Of a stretch of 64,000 nucleotides of DNA, positions 21,850 through 33,803 are shown in pieces (within the stretch, counting starts at the first letter, position 1; every line of letters begins with the position of its first letter). The stretch covers positions 170,207,837-170,271,836 of the forward strand of contig CM022300.1 in assembly GCA_011799875.1 (NCBI GenBank), in the 5' to 3' direction. Source of the stretch: Thinopyrum elongatum. Lineage: Eukaryota; Streptophyta; Magnoliopsida; Poales; Poaceae. The notes under the pieces were generated by a model that saw nothing but the letters and a program-made list of their open reading frames with translations, did no database searches and was not told the origin of the DNA. Position numbers and translations under genes: made by a program.

Positions 21850-24629
21850 TGTAGCGACCCGACCCGAATGGATCGAAGTCTCTGTGCATAAGTGTCATCC
21901 CTGGATCGGTAATGCTGACACACACAGTACTCGAAGGATTTATAACAGAGTGCAATCACACACTTATTACATTGAATGTCTCAAAAGAGAACTTATTACA
22001 ATAAATATGGCGTAAGGCCATCTAAATAAGATAATAGCGGAAGGCTTGGAAGATAAAGTGAGTCCATCAACACCAACGACATAGCTGAGTGCACGACAAC
22101 GACGTAGCGCACCTCACTCTTCGTCTGAAAAGTCTGCAACATGATATGTTGCAGCCCGAAACAGGTCAGCACATGGAATATGCTGGCAATATAACACAGT
22201 AGAGCAAGGAACAGAAAATTGCTATCACTACATGCATATATGGCTGGTGGAAAGCTCTAGGGTTATATTGTTTTGCGAAAAGCAAATTTTTCCCTACAAC
22301 AAAGGAATAAATTTTTATTTACTACTGAGTTTGTTGAAAACATTGAGAAGGTAAACCCCCTCTCAATCCCAATTAAAAGTAATCATTAAACTCAACAAAT
22401 TAATTTAGAGTGATGAGATCAAATCAATAATTCAAATACTAGATACTCAAGATGTCCATAACCGGGGACACGGCTAACCATGATTAGTTTGTACACTCTG
22501 CAGAGGTTTGTGCACTTTTCCCCACAAGACTCGATCTCCTCCGTTGGCTTTCTCGCACTTCATGGTGTTTGAGAAACGGATGACCGAGACACAGTCTTTC
22601 AGAAGCATTAACTCTAACCCTGGGTAGACAGTACCAACCTACATCCGCTACATCTGCTAGCCTACCACTGGAAGAAGTCATGCAACATACTCAACTATGC
22701 TAGAGCCCATAATAGCTTGTGGCTGCACACGGAAGTTTCTAGCATGAATAATCTTATGATCCCTTTGAGCCTGGGTGGCGAACAATAGGATGATCACACG
22801 GTATATCCCCGGGATCTCCTAGGACAACACTGGTATATCCCCAGGTGTCCGGGCACGTCCACTGGTATATCCCCAGGGTGCCCCAAACCAATCCACCCAG
22901 ATGTGTATTATAGTTGCCACCTTAAGTTAACCATTAATTAACAATCTCACATCTATCATGGATACACTCAAACCCAAATCCACGTCTACGAGCATAGCAT
23001 GGCAATATAAGCATAACGTAGAAGTAACTCCCAAGGGTTTGATAATAAAGGGCAATAGGTTCTACCTCATCATCTACTTCCCAATACCCACAAGTTAATC
23101 ACATCCTAATCATGCAGTGTTTTAGGATTGAAACTAATGCATAAAAACTGGGTATGAAAGAAGTATGATCAATGTGTTACTTGCCTTGCTGACGATCCGC
23201 AAATCCTAGAGACTCGTAGTAGCACGCTTTGCACTCCGGGTACTCTATCGCAAACAAACAAGCATAAAATAAGCACTCAACTAGAAGCACGGGTAAAACT
23301 CAAATAAGAGATCTAACCAGAAAGTTCAACTTAAGAACTCCGGTTTGCAAAGAGAATCAAATCAAACGAAGCAACGAAACTCAAACTGCGAAAGAAACAA
23401 GCTTCGATTACTAATCTGGACTAAAGTCAAATTTTACAGTAGCAAAAACTTGTTTAAGTTGATTAAACAGAAAGAGGGCTTCGAGACGAAACTCTAGGCG
23501 CTTGAATCGCCTGATTCCGATAAACGAGCGAAAAGATAAACTAAAACGAAAATTGGGTCAGAAATCGCGAACGAAAATAATCGCGAAAAACCCTGGAAAA
23601 AGAAAAACTGACGAACAGGCTAACTAACGAACGTTCGCTGTCTGTGACTAACGAGTGAAAACCGTTCGTTAAAACGAACGTACGAACGGGCGTTCGCTAA
23701 ATAACTAAACAGGAAGAAAAAACGGGATCTAGGGTTTCTAAAAAAAAAACCAATCGGTTTTTACCTAAACCGAAAAAAAATAGCGGCGACGAGATCCGAC
23801 GGCGGCGGCTTCGGCGAGGCGAGGCGCGGAGGGGCGGCGGCGGGGTGCGGCGCGGGTGGCGTGCGGCGGCGGCGCTGCAGCGGCGGCGGCGGCAGGCGGC
23901 TGCGGCTGCTGCTGCGGCTCGGGGTGAGGCGAAGGCGGGAGTGGCGGCGGTATTTAAGGAGCTAGGAGGGGGGGGGCTCGGCTTGGGGAAGGGGCAAGGC
24001 GGCGGGGTGGTGGCTAGGCGTGCTCGAGCCGGACTCGGCCACGGCGGCGGCGATGCGTGCGGGCGGCGGACTCCGCTCGGGAGGAAGGCGGCGGCCTGGC
24101 TCGGCTAGGCCTTCGGCCCAGTCGGGCGAAAAGTTTTTTTTTAAATAAAACCACGCAGAAAAATAAAGAAAAGAAATACTAAACGGACTCCAAAAATCCT
24201 GAAATAAATTTTCCCCGTCCTCTAAAAATCTACCGGACAAGGTGAACATTTATTTGGGACTCTAATGCACTTTTGAAAAATGCATAATTTTCCAAATTCA
24301 AATAAAATAGCGATAAAATTCCGAATAAAATTCTTATTTGATTTTAATATTAAATCTCCAATATTTCTTTATTTTGAGGAAGTCATTTTATCCTCTCTCT
24401 TTTATTTTTTTTATAAAAGTAATATTCGAAGAGAAAATAATTAAAATCAAACGATCCTCTTTTCAAAATTCGAGTAAACTCAAATATGAAAATAACGAAA
24501 TTCCCAACTCTCTTCGTGGGTCCTTGAGTTGTGTAGAATTTCTAGGATCAAGCCAAAAATGCAATAAAATATGATATGCAATGATGATCTAATGCATAAC
24601 ATTCCAAATTGAAAATTTGGGATGTTACA
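21850..24629 (-). mobile_element. S1: solo-LTR-like insertion in LTR 4
   Basis: A 2780-base unit flanked by AGATG (21845-21849 and 24630-24634). On the minus strand it starts TGTAACATCCC and ends GGTCGCTACA, giving TG...CA ends and a five-base target duplication. No internal LTR pair, primer-binding site or coding domain is visible, so a solo LTR of a long-LTR element is the simplest reading. On the minus strand an AT-rich first part is followed by TTAAATA (23951-23957) and a CCG-rich leader (23950 to about 23780). Frames in the GC-rich part (23845-24249) are composition artefacts. Confidence 0.75.
23625..23698. repeat. cluster of CGAACG/CGTTCG motifs in S1
   Basis: At least six copies of CGAACG or its complement within about 75 bases, including the 10-base palindrome CGAACGTTCG near 23628 and CGAACGTACGAACG near 23675. 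Arms in both orientations could fold. Function unknown. Confidence 0.7.
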
Positions 24630-25167
24630 AGATGCATGCTGGACAGCGGTCGATGTGTGGAGTAATACTAGTAGATCCAGAATCATTTCGGTCTACTAAT
24701 CTTGGACAAGATGCCTATATACATGATCATTGCCTTGTATATCATCTCAATTATTTGCTTTTCTATCGATTGCCCAATAGTAATTTGTTTACCCACCGTA
24801 TGCTAATTTCTCGAGAGAAGCCTCTAGTGAAATCTACGGCCCCCGGGTCTATTTCCTATCATATTAAAACCAAAAATACCTTGCTGCACTTTTTCTTTAT
24901 TTATTTGATTTTATGTTTTTGCTAGATCTATTTATCAAATCTCATATAATTTAATCTATCTTAATACCGAGGAGGGATTGACAAGCCCTCTTACGCGTTG
25001 GGTTGCAAGTTTTTGTGGTTTGTGTGCAGGTGCTGTTTACGTAGTGTTGCTTGGTTCTCCTACTGGATTAATAACCTTGGTTTCATAAAGGAGGGAAATA
25101 CTTACCGTTGATGTGCTGCATCATCCTCTCCTCTTCGGCGAATTACCAACACATATACAAGCAATCA

Positions 25168-25352
25168 AACCCCTGTTATGCGTTGGGTTGCAAGTATTTG
25201 TTATTTGTGTGCAGGTGCTGTTTACATAGTGTTTCTTGGTTCTCCTACTGGATTGATAACCTTGGTTCCATAACTAAGGGAAATACATACCTTTGCTATG
25301 CTGCATCATCCTTTCCTCTTCGGGGAAATACCAATGCAGATACAAGCAATCA
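25168..25352 (+). repeat. tandem duplication of the LTR 4 terminus
   Basis: Repeats 24983-25167 (from ACGCGTTGGGTTGCAAG through AAGCAATCA) with scattered differences. Both copies end in the family LTR terminus AAGCAATCA. Only the second abuts the primer-binding site. Confidence 0.85.
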
Positions 25353-25364
25353 GGAAGAAATTTC

Positions 25365-25382
25365 TGGCGCTGTTGCCGGGGA
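25365..25382 (+). promoter_or_regulatory. primer-binding site, A internal region 3
   Basis: TGGCGCTGTTGCCGGGGA, 12 bases after the LTR end. It differs by one C-to-T change from the tRNA-Asp-complementary consensus. Confidence 0.88.
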
Positions 25383-25571
25383 GACATCATCAACATCTAT
25401 CAAGTACCCAATCACAAATCTCATATCCTTGCAATAACTTTATTTGCCATTTGCCTCTCATTTTCATCTCCCCTAGTTCTAAAACGTTTTTGCAAAAATC
25501 CAAAAATATTTTTCGTTTGTCTTTTTCATGTTCAATCTTTTGTTGCTTGTGATCCTATTTGCATAGTCACG

Positions 25572-27648
25572 ATGTCTCAAAAAAATACCAAATTGTCTGT
25601 TTTTCCAATACTAATAACAATGATTTTATTAGTACTCCGATTGCTCCTCCTGCCGCTAGTGCGGAGTCTTATGATATTAATGTTGCTTTCTTGAATCTTG
25701 TTTTGTAAGAGCAATTTTCCGGCAATCCTAATGAGGATGACTCGTCCCTTCTAAATACTTTCATAGAATTGTGTGATATGCAAAAGAAAAAAGATGTGGA
25801 CAATGAAATTGTGAAATTAAAATTATTTTCTTTCTCTTTGCGGGATCGTGCAAAAATTTGGTTCTCGTCTTTGCCATGAAATAGTATTGATTCTTGGGAC
25901 AAGTGCAAAGATGGTTTTATCACTAAGTATTTTCCGCCCGTGAAAATTGTTTCCCTTAGAAATCAGATCATGAATTTTAAGCAACTTGAGCATGAACATG
26001 TTGCGCAATCTTTGGAAAGAGTGAAATTAATGCGAAGAAATTGTCATACTCATGGTTTAAATCTATAGATGATTATACAAAAAGTTTATGCGGGATTGAA
26101 TTTTATTTCTAGAAATACTTTAGATTCCGCCGTGGGAGGTACTTTTATGGAAATTACTTTGGGTGAAGCCACTAAATTTCTTGATAAGATTATGGCAAAT
26201 TATTCACAATGGCATACCGAAATAGCACCTACTATTAAAAAGGTGAATTCTGTTGAAGAAATTAGTACTTTGAGTGAAAAAGTTGATGCACTTATGAAAT
26301 TGGTTGCTAGTAAAAATGCTCCTATTGATCTTAATGATGTGCCTTTGTCTACATTGATTGAGCAAAATAATGACCCCATAGATGTAAATTTTGTCTCGCT
26401 AAATTTTTTAATAACAATGCTTATAGAGGTAATTTTAATCCTAGGCCTTTTCCTGGAAATTCCTCTAATAATTATGGCAATTCCTATGGTAATTTTTCTT
26501 ATAATAATAATAGGATGCCCTCTGATCTTGAGAGTAATATTAAAGAATTTATCAATGCCAAAAAAGTTTTCAACACCATGTTCGAAGAAAAATTGAATAA
26601 GATTGATGATATGTTTAGGAGCATTTATAGAATTACTCATGATGTAGAAAATCTCAAAATTAAAATATTTCCACACAAGGTTGATATCAATTAATGCTTT
26701 ATATGTTTCCATGGATGAAAGTAAGAAAAGAACCGCTATGCTTAGAGCTAAAAGAGAATTTTTAGAAAGAGCATTTTCTCCCAATTGCTTTCATATTAAT
26801 GATGAAGATATTAAGATGATTGGTGTTTCTTCTATTGATTCCTTGTTTAGTAATATTAAACTTGGTGATAATAGGACTGAAGAAGAGTCAACTTTAGTTA
26901 GAAGGCTTCCTCATAATTCGGAGGGTGAAAATATTGTGATTTTTTTTGATAAAAGTGGGTTTGGAGAGGTAAAAACTTTAGCTAGTGATGTGCCCACTAT
27001 TTTGGATTATAAAGATTTTAATTATGATTGTTTTTCTTTGATTGAGTGTATTTCTTTGTTTCAATTCATGCTATATTCACCCAATGCATATGAACAAATA
27101 AAGCTTTTAGCAAATATATTTTTGAAGCGATGATGAAAGCTTTGGAGGAAAAATTAGAATTAGAGATTTCTATTCCTAAAAAATTATTTGATGAATGGGA
27201 ACCCACCATTAAATTCAAGATAAAAAATTATGAGTGTTATGCTTTGTGTGGTTTGGGTGCTAGTGTTTCCATAATTCCGAAATCTCTATGTGATGTGTTA
27301 GGTTTTACTAAGTTGGAAGAATATTCTCTTAATTTGCACATGGCAGATTCTACTATTAAAAATCCCTTGGGAAAAATTAATGATGTTCTTATTCTTGCAA
27401 ATAGGAATTATGTACCCATAGATTTTATTGTGGTTGATATTGATTGCAATCCGTCTTGTCCCATAATACTTGGTAGACCGTTTTTACGAACTATAGGTGC
27501 CGTGATTTATATGAAAGAAGGGAATATAAAATTTCAGTTTCCATTAAGAAAGGGTATGGAACACTTTCCTAGAACAAGAATTAATTCACCATATGAACCA
27601 ATCATGTGGGCAACCTATGGATCAAAAACAAAAGATGACAATACTTGA
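25572..27648 (+). pseudogene. gag-protease, A internal region 3
   Basis: Second full-length gag-pro copy. It starts ATGTCTCAAAA about 190 bases after the primer-binding site. An early one-base frameshift (near 25605) disrupts the gag core. A TGA after SSLP near 25878 is identical to the one at 16592. Frame shifts lie near 26400 and 27105. Segments 26069-26596, 26681-27133 and 27130-27648 remain open. Near 27250 the protease reads CGLGASVSIIP: the catalytic Asp of the DxGAS motif is Gly. ILGRPFL follows. It ends KTKDDNT at TGA 27646. No pol follows before LTR 5. Confidence 0.85.
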
Positions 27649-30147
27649 ATCTATGCATTATGCCTAGTTAGAGGCGTAAAACAATAGCGCTTGTTGGGAG
27701 GCAACCCAATATTTATCCTTTAAATTTTGGTTTCTTTTCTGTTTGTCAATAATTACACAATTATGCCTCTGTTATGATTGTGCTTTTAGTTAGTGTTGGT
27801 GCCAAGTAATGCCTTCAGGATGGTTTGGGTGATAGTTGATTTGATCCTGTTAGAGAACAGAACCTTTTACGTCCAGTATCAGAATTGGTAAAAATCACTG
27901 GAGCGATGAAAAATTCTGAATTTTTTACAAAAGATTGATATACGAATTTCCTATGTTGTCCTAAATTTTCAGAAATTTTGGATTTACAGAATTATGAGCT
28001 TAATTCGATTCTCTACAGACTATTCTATTTTTGACAAATTCTATTTTCGTTGCATTGTGTGCTTGTTTTGATGAATCTATGGAGTGTATCGCAGGGTATA
28101 AGCCATGGTAAATTTAGAATAAAGTAGGTATAATTCGATAACAAAATATGAATATGTTGCAACAACACTTAAAGTAGTGAATAGTTTTCTTATACTAACG
28201 GATCTCACGAAGGTTTTTGTTAAGTTTTGAGTTATTGAAGTTTTCAAGTTTTGGGTGAGATCACGATGGATGAAGGAATAAAGAGTGAAAAGAGCCTGAG
28301 CTTGGGGATGCCCATGGCACCACAAGGTAATATTCAAGGAGTACCAAGCAACAAAGCTTGGGGATCCCCCGGAAGGTATCCCCTCTTTCTTCTAACGACC
28401 ATCGGTAATTTTACTTGGAGCTATATATTTATTCGTCATATATCATGGGTTTTGCTTGGAGCGTCTTGTATTATATGAGTCTTTCCTTGCTTTGCTTTTT
28501 AGTTTTCCACAATCATCCTTGCTGGACACACCTATTTGATAGAGCCATAATGATGCTATTATTTGTTAGAATTGCTCTATGTGCTTCACTTAAATTTTTT
28601 GAGCTATGGAGTTGCTCTAGTGCTTCACTTATATCTTTTTGAGCACGGTGGTAGTTTAATTTTTGAAGAAATACTCTCATGCTTCACTTAGATTATTTTG
28701 AGAGTTAGTAAAATTTTAGAGAAGTATCCTCTCATTGCTTCACTTATATTATTTTGAGAGATGAAAATTGTTTTGAAGAAATATTTATGCTCTTGTGCTT
28801 CACTTGAATTTGTTTGAGAGCTTTGTTAGTAGCAATGGTAATATATGAAATTAGTCCCAATGTGATAGATATCCAAGTGGGATATAATAAAAACTTTCAT
28901 GAAGATCATTGGACATTATAAACTTGATTCCTTGTAATAGTTTTGATATATGGAGATAGTAATATGGGAGTCATGTTGGTGAGTAATTATGCTTTAGTAA
29001 GAATATTGGTGTTAAGGTTTGTGATTCCCTATGCAAGCACAAAAGTCAATAGTTATGCAATGAAGTTATATCGTACTTGTGGTGCATTATTTGGTGTTAT
29101 TTATGTGTAATGCTTGTTTATGATCGTTTTTGTTTTTTGGTTGGTTGCTTCTCAATCAATTAGCTAGCCTTTCCTTATACTAAGCAGGAATACTGCTTGT
29201 GCATCCAAACTCCTTTAACAAAGTTGTGCCAAATGAGTCCACCATACCTACCTATATGCGGTATTTCCTTGCCGTTCTAAGTAAATTTGTATGTGCCAAC
29301 TCTATTTTTCAAAATGGATTTCCTTTTTGTGTGCGGAACCGCTCATGAAGCGACGGGGGGTGACCAATATTTTCCATGTTAGACATTTTATTCTCAAGAT
29401 GAGTGTTTATTCACTTGTCATTGCACGAGAGTGTGGCAGGTAATAGGGATGCCCAGTCCTGAAATGCAAAAAAACTTAGTTATGTTGTCAATAATAAATT
29501 CCTTGGAAAGTGGTGGTATGAAAGGCACCCGTGGATATGGCTAGCCATGGATTGTGAAAGAATGGTGGAAAAAGGTATAACCTTTATTTTATGTTTGGGA
29601 ACTGCCTATGATTTATCTAGCATGGAAAGTATTGGGAATTCTCGGTTGTTTTCATTGACAGGAAAAGCATGCCTCTCAAAACAATTTTATCTCTCAATTT
29701 AAGGTTTGAGCTCTGGCACCTCTACAAATCTCTGCTTCTCTCTGCGAAGGGCCTATCTATTTACTTTATGCAATTTTTATTTTTATTTGAGTATCCATCT
29801 TCTCTTATAAAGAACCAACTAGGGAACACTATTATCATACTTGTACATTGGGCATAGCTAATATTTGAGTGTGTTTCATGAATGGATCAATGATTGAGCA
29901 TGATGGGCTAGGGATAGCTTTCTTTAGTGTTGATATTTTGAAAGACATGGTTACTTGTTGATATGCTCGAGTATTGATGTACTCATGTCAATTAGAGACT
30001 ATTGCTTTGAATCATCTAAAAGTCCAAGTGTCCATGCTACTAAAGAAAAGAATATGTGATGAATATGTGAGGCAGCATTCCACACCAAAAATTCTATTTT
30101 TATCATTTACCTACTTGAGGACGAGTAGGAATTAAGCTTGGGGATGA
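27649..30147 (+). other. A internal region 3, 3' tail
   Basis: Non-coding. Post-ORF stem near 27693-27710, decayed hairpin 2 at 28360-28383 (one change in each arm), CTTCACTTA-type repeats at about 28580-28800, tail-ORF relic near 29550-29650, polypurine tract AAGCTTGGGGATGA ending at 30147. Confidence 0.75.
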
Positions 30148-31708
30148 TGATACATCTCCAATGTATCTATAATTTTTTATTGTTCCATGATGTTATATTA
30201 TCAATCTTGGATGTTTTATATTCATTTACTAGCAACTTTATATCATTTTTTGGGACTAACCTATTGACATAGTGCGCAGTGCCAGTTACTGTTTTTTGCT
30301 TGTTTTTTACTTCGCAGAATATCAATACCAAACGGAGTCCAAATGCCATGAACCGTTTTGGAGATTTTTTTTGGATAGAAGACACCCAAGGAGACAAAGA
30401 AGTGCACGGGAGGAGGCCCGTGGGGCCTACTAGGCACCAGGGCGCGTTAGAGGCCCCCGGCATGCCCTGGTGGGTAGTGGAGCCCACAGGAAGCTGCTCC
30501 ACCGACCTCTGCCTCTATTAATACTCTAAAATCCGAAAAACCCTATGGGAGTCCAAAGAATACAGTTTCCGCCGCTGCAAGTTCCAGAACCACGAGATCC
30601 AATCTAGAGGCCTTTTTTGGCACTCTGCCAGAGGGGTCAACGGTCACGGAGGGGTTCTTCATCATCACCCTTTCCCCTCTGATGATGCGTGATTAATTTA
30701 CCGCAGACCTACGGGTCCGTAGGTAGTAGCTAGATGCCTTCTTCTCTCTTTTTGATCTTCAATACAATGTTCTCCTCGATGTTCTTGGAGATCTATTTGA
30801 TGTAATGACTTTTTGCGGTGTGTTTGTTGGGATCCGATGAATTGTGGGTTTATGATCAGCTCTATCCATGAATATTATTTGAGTCTTTGCTGAACTCTTT
30901 TATGCATGATCATTATAGCCTTGTATTTCTTCTCCAAAATTTTCGTTTGGTTTGGCCAACTAGATTGATATTTCATGCCATGGGAACAGGTGCTTTGTGA
31001 TGGGTTCGATCTTGCGGTGCTCTATCTCAGTGAAAGAAAGAGACATGACACGCATGTATCATTGCCATTAATGATAAAATGATGGGGTCTATTCCTACAT
31101 GAATAGATCTTGTCTACATCATGGCATCGTTCTTATTGCATTACTCCATTTTTCCATGAACTTAATACACTAGATGCATGCTGGATAGCGGTCGATGTGT
31201 GGAGTAATACTAGTAGATGCAGAATCATTTTGGTCTACTAATCTTGGACATGATGCCTATATACATGACCATTGCCTTGGATATCGTCATGATTATTCGC
31301 TTTTCTATCAATTTCCCAACAGTAATTTGTTTACCCACCATATGTTATTTTCTCGAGAGAAGCCTCTAGTGAAAACTACGGCCCCCGGGTCTATTTTCCT
31401 ATCATATAGAACCAAAAATACCTTGCTGAATTTTTTCTTTATTTAATTTATTTTGTGTTTTATTTAGATCTATTTATCAAATCTCATACAAATTAATCTA
31501 TCTCAATACCGAGGAGGGATTAACAACCCCTCTTACGCGTTGGTTGCAAGTATTTGTTATTTGTGTGGAGGTGTTGTTTACATAGTGTTGTTTGGTTCTC
31601 CTACTGGATTGATAATCTTGGTTTCATAACTGAGGGAAATACTTACCTTTGTTGTGCTGCATCATCCTCTCCTCTTCAGGGAAATACCAACGCAGATACA
31701 AGCAATCA
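30148..31708 (+). mobile_element. LTR 5 (outermost 3' LTR) of composite A
   Basis: Starts TGATACATCTCC and ends AAGCAATCA, followed by target duplication GATGC (31709-31713). The TATA position (30515-30522) reads TATTAATA. At 1561 bases it is the most complete single LTR of the array. Confidence 0.9.
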
Positions 31709-31713
31709 GATGC

Positions 31714-31872
31714 CCACTGCAGTCTGGAGCTCGCCCCGCGACCAATCCGACTCCTGCAGCTTCTACCGCAGATCCACGGTCTCCTTAGTAACTGCACAAC
31801 AAGGGTAGAAAGCAATTAGTTAGTACACAAAATCACAGTAACATCCGATTGGAGCAGGCGAAGCCCGATGAC
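31714..31872 (-). pseudogene. element T antisense ORF, middle piece
   Basis: A 159-base island between composite A and E3. On the minus strand one frame (about 31797 to 31714) reads through KLQESDWSRGELQTAVGI and joins in frame to the coiled-coil piece ending at 2845. A TAG interrupts it upstream. The last five bases (ATGAC, 31868-31872) are the left copy of the E3 target duplication. Confidence 0.6.
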
Positions 31873-33525
31873 TGATATGTCTCCACCGTATCTACAATTT
31901 ATGAAGTATTCATGCCATTTTTATAACAATTTTATATTGTTTGGGTGCAATTTTATATGATTTAAATGAAACTAACCTGGAATGACGCTCTTTTCAGCAG
32001 AACTACCGTGGTGTTGTTTTTGTGCAGAAATCAAAGTTCTCCAAATGCAGCGAAACTTCTTGACGATTTTTGGGAAGAAAAGAGGCACTAGAAGCTTCGT
32101 GGGAGGGCTAGAAGAGACACGAGGTGGCCACTACCCACCTGGGTGCGTCCGCCCCCTCGGGCGTGTGCTGGTGGGTAGTGGGCCCCTTGAAGCACAACTC
32201 AGTGTGAGACCGATGCTAAAAAATCCTATAAATACAGAAACCCCTAGTAATGACCCTAGATCAAAAGTTCCGCCACCACAAGCCTCTGTAGCCACTAAAA
32301 ACCAATATGGACCCTGTTCTGGCACCCTGCCGTCGGGGGGAATCATCTTCGGAGGCCATCTTCATCATCCCGGCGGCCACCATGATGAGGAGGGACTAGT
32401 CCACCCATGGGGCTAAGGGTTTGTACTAGTAGCTATGTGTTTGATCTCTCTCGGTCTCTTGTGTTCTTGATCTGGCATGATCTTGATGTATCACGAGCTT
32501 TGTTAATATAGTTGGATCATATGGTGTATTCCCCTCTCTGTCTTTTTGTGATGAATTGAGTTCTACCTTTGAGATTTCACTTTTATCGGATTGAATACTT
32601 TGTTAGATTTGAGAACACTTGATGTATGTCTTGCTATGAATACACATGGTGACAATGGGGTATCATATTGATTCACCTGATGTATGTTTTGGCACTCAAC
32701 TCGCGGATTCTTGAGGTGACATTGGAGTAATCTATGCATAGGGGTTGATGCACGTTTTCGTCTTTTCTCCGGTAGAAATCTTGGGGCACTCTTTGAAGTT
32801 CTTTGTGTTGGATTGAGTATTATGAATCTGAAGTTGTTTGGTGCATATCGTATAATCAACTCACGGATACTCGTCGTGACATTGGAGTATCTAGGTGACA
32901 TTAGAGTTGGTTGATGTGTATCATATGGTTTTATTTTAGGACGAACTATTGGGTTGTTTGTGACACTTATAGGAATAGCTCGATAGATCGATCGAAAACG
33001 ATAACTTTGAGGTGGTTTCGTACCCTACAAATAACTTCATCTTATGTTCTCCGCTAGATAAGAACTTTGGAGTGAATCTTTATCGCACATTGAGGGATTG
33101 CTATATGATCCAATTTGGTAGCATTGTTGAGAGATTGAACTAGCGAAAGTGTGAACCCTAGGCCTTGTTTCTAAGCATTGCAATACTGTTTGTGATCACT
33201 TTTGTTACTTGCTACCTTGCTATTTTTTATTGTTCCTATTACAAAAACCTATATCTACTATCCATATTACACTTGTATCACCATCTCTTTGCCGAACTAG
33301 TGCACCTAAACAATTTACCATTATATTTGGTGTGTTGGGAACACAAGAGACTCTTTGTTATTCGGTTGCAGGGTTGTTTGAGAGAGACCATCTTCATTCT
33401 ACGCCTCCCATGGATTGATAATCCTTAGGTCATCCACTTGAGGGAAAATTGCTACTATCCTACAAAACTCTGCGCTTGGAGGCCCAACACGAGTCTACAA
33501 GAATAAAGTTGCGTAGTAGACATCA
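31873..33525 (+). mobile_element. 5' LTR of E3
   Basis: TGATATGTCTCCACCG to GTAGTAGACATCA, 1653 bases. TATA box TATAAATA at 32227-32234. It is followed by the primer-binding site after 10 bases. It is only distantly similar to the LTRs of A and E2. Confidence 0.92.
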
Positions 33526-33535
33526 AGCTCTTTTC

Positions 33536-33553
33536 TGGTGCCGTTGCCGGGGA
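33536..33553 (+). promoter_or_regulatory. primer-binding site of E3
   Basis: TGGTGCCGTTGCCGGGGA, one base from the tRNA-Asp-complementary consensus. Confidence 0.88.
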
Positions 33554-33651
33554 GGTGAGTTCTTGAAGGTATATCTTTAGATCTTGCAATTGAATCTTTT
33601 AGTTTCTTGTTTTATCACTAGTTTGATTTATAAAAAGAAAACTACAAAAAA

Positions 33652-33803
33652 ATGGAATTGAGGTTTCCTCTTATTATTCATCTGTATCATGTCTTTCTTG
33701 AAAATGATGGATCGGAAAATTGTGCTCAATTGATAGAAGAAGAATTCAATAAAATGTTTGGCAAAAAATTCATGAATGATGAGCATGATTGCAATGTTGC
33801 TAG
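33652..33803 (+). pseudogene. ORFx of E3, N-terminal exon-like piece
   Basis: ATG 98 bases after the primer-binding site. About 51 codons include SENC (near residue 21) and EHDCN (near 44), matching E2 ORFx. The frame is cut by S2 and resumes in phase at 38184 when one GCTAG copy is counted, so the insertion broke a formerly continuous frame. Confidence 0.65.

Larger units (their letters stand above)
20822..25352 (+). mobile_element. LTR 4 of composite A, interrupted by S1
   Basis: Starts TGATACGTCTCCAATG. It is interrupted at 21849/21850 by S1 and resumes at 24635. Its first end is AAGCAATCA at 25167, but the last roughly 185 bases are then repeated (25168-25352) before the primer-binding site. 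TATA box at 21190-21197. Without S1 and the duplication it is about 1.57 kb. Confidence 0.88.
2846..31708 (+). mobile_element. composite A: multimeric gag-pro gypsy retrotransposon
   Basis: The outer boundaries are TGATACGTC at 2846 and AAGCAATCA at 31708, flanked by GATGC at 2841-2845 and at 31709-31713. Inside are five LTRs of one family in the same orientation (2846-4298, 4299-5298, 14589-16068, 20822-25352, 30148-31708) and three internal regions (5299-14588, 16069-20821, 25353-30147). The internal regions carry gag and protease but no reverse transcriptase or integrase. Two later insertions (E2, S1) add about 9.5 kb. A single outer target duplication around several LTR-internal-LTR units fits unequal recombination between LTRs, or insertion of an already concatenated cDNA. 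The LTR and gag-pro organisation resembles the non-autonomous Sabrina family (name from memory). Confidence 0.85.

Noticed and set aside
23845..24249. Ala/Gly-rich frames in S1
   Set aside because: CCG-repeat composition near the presumed promoter; no conserved motif.
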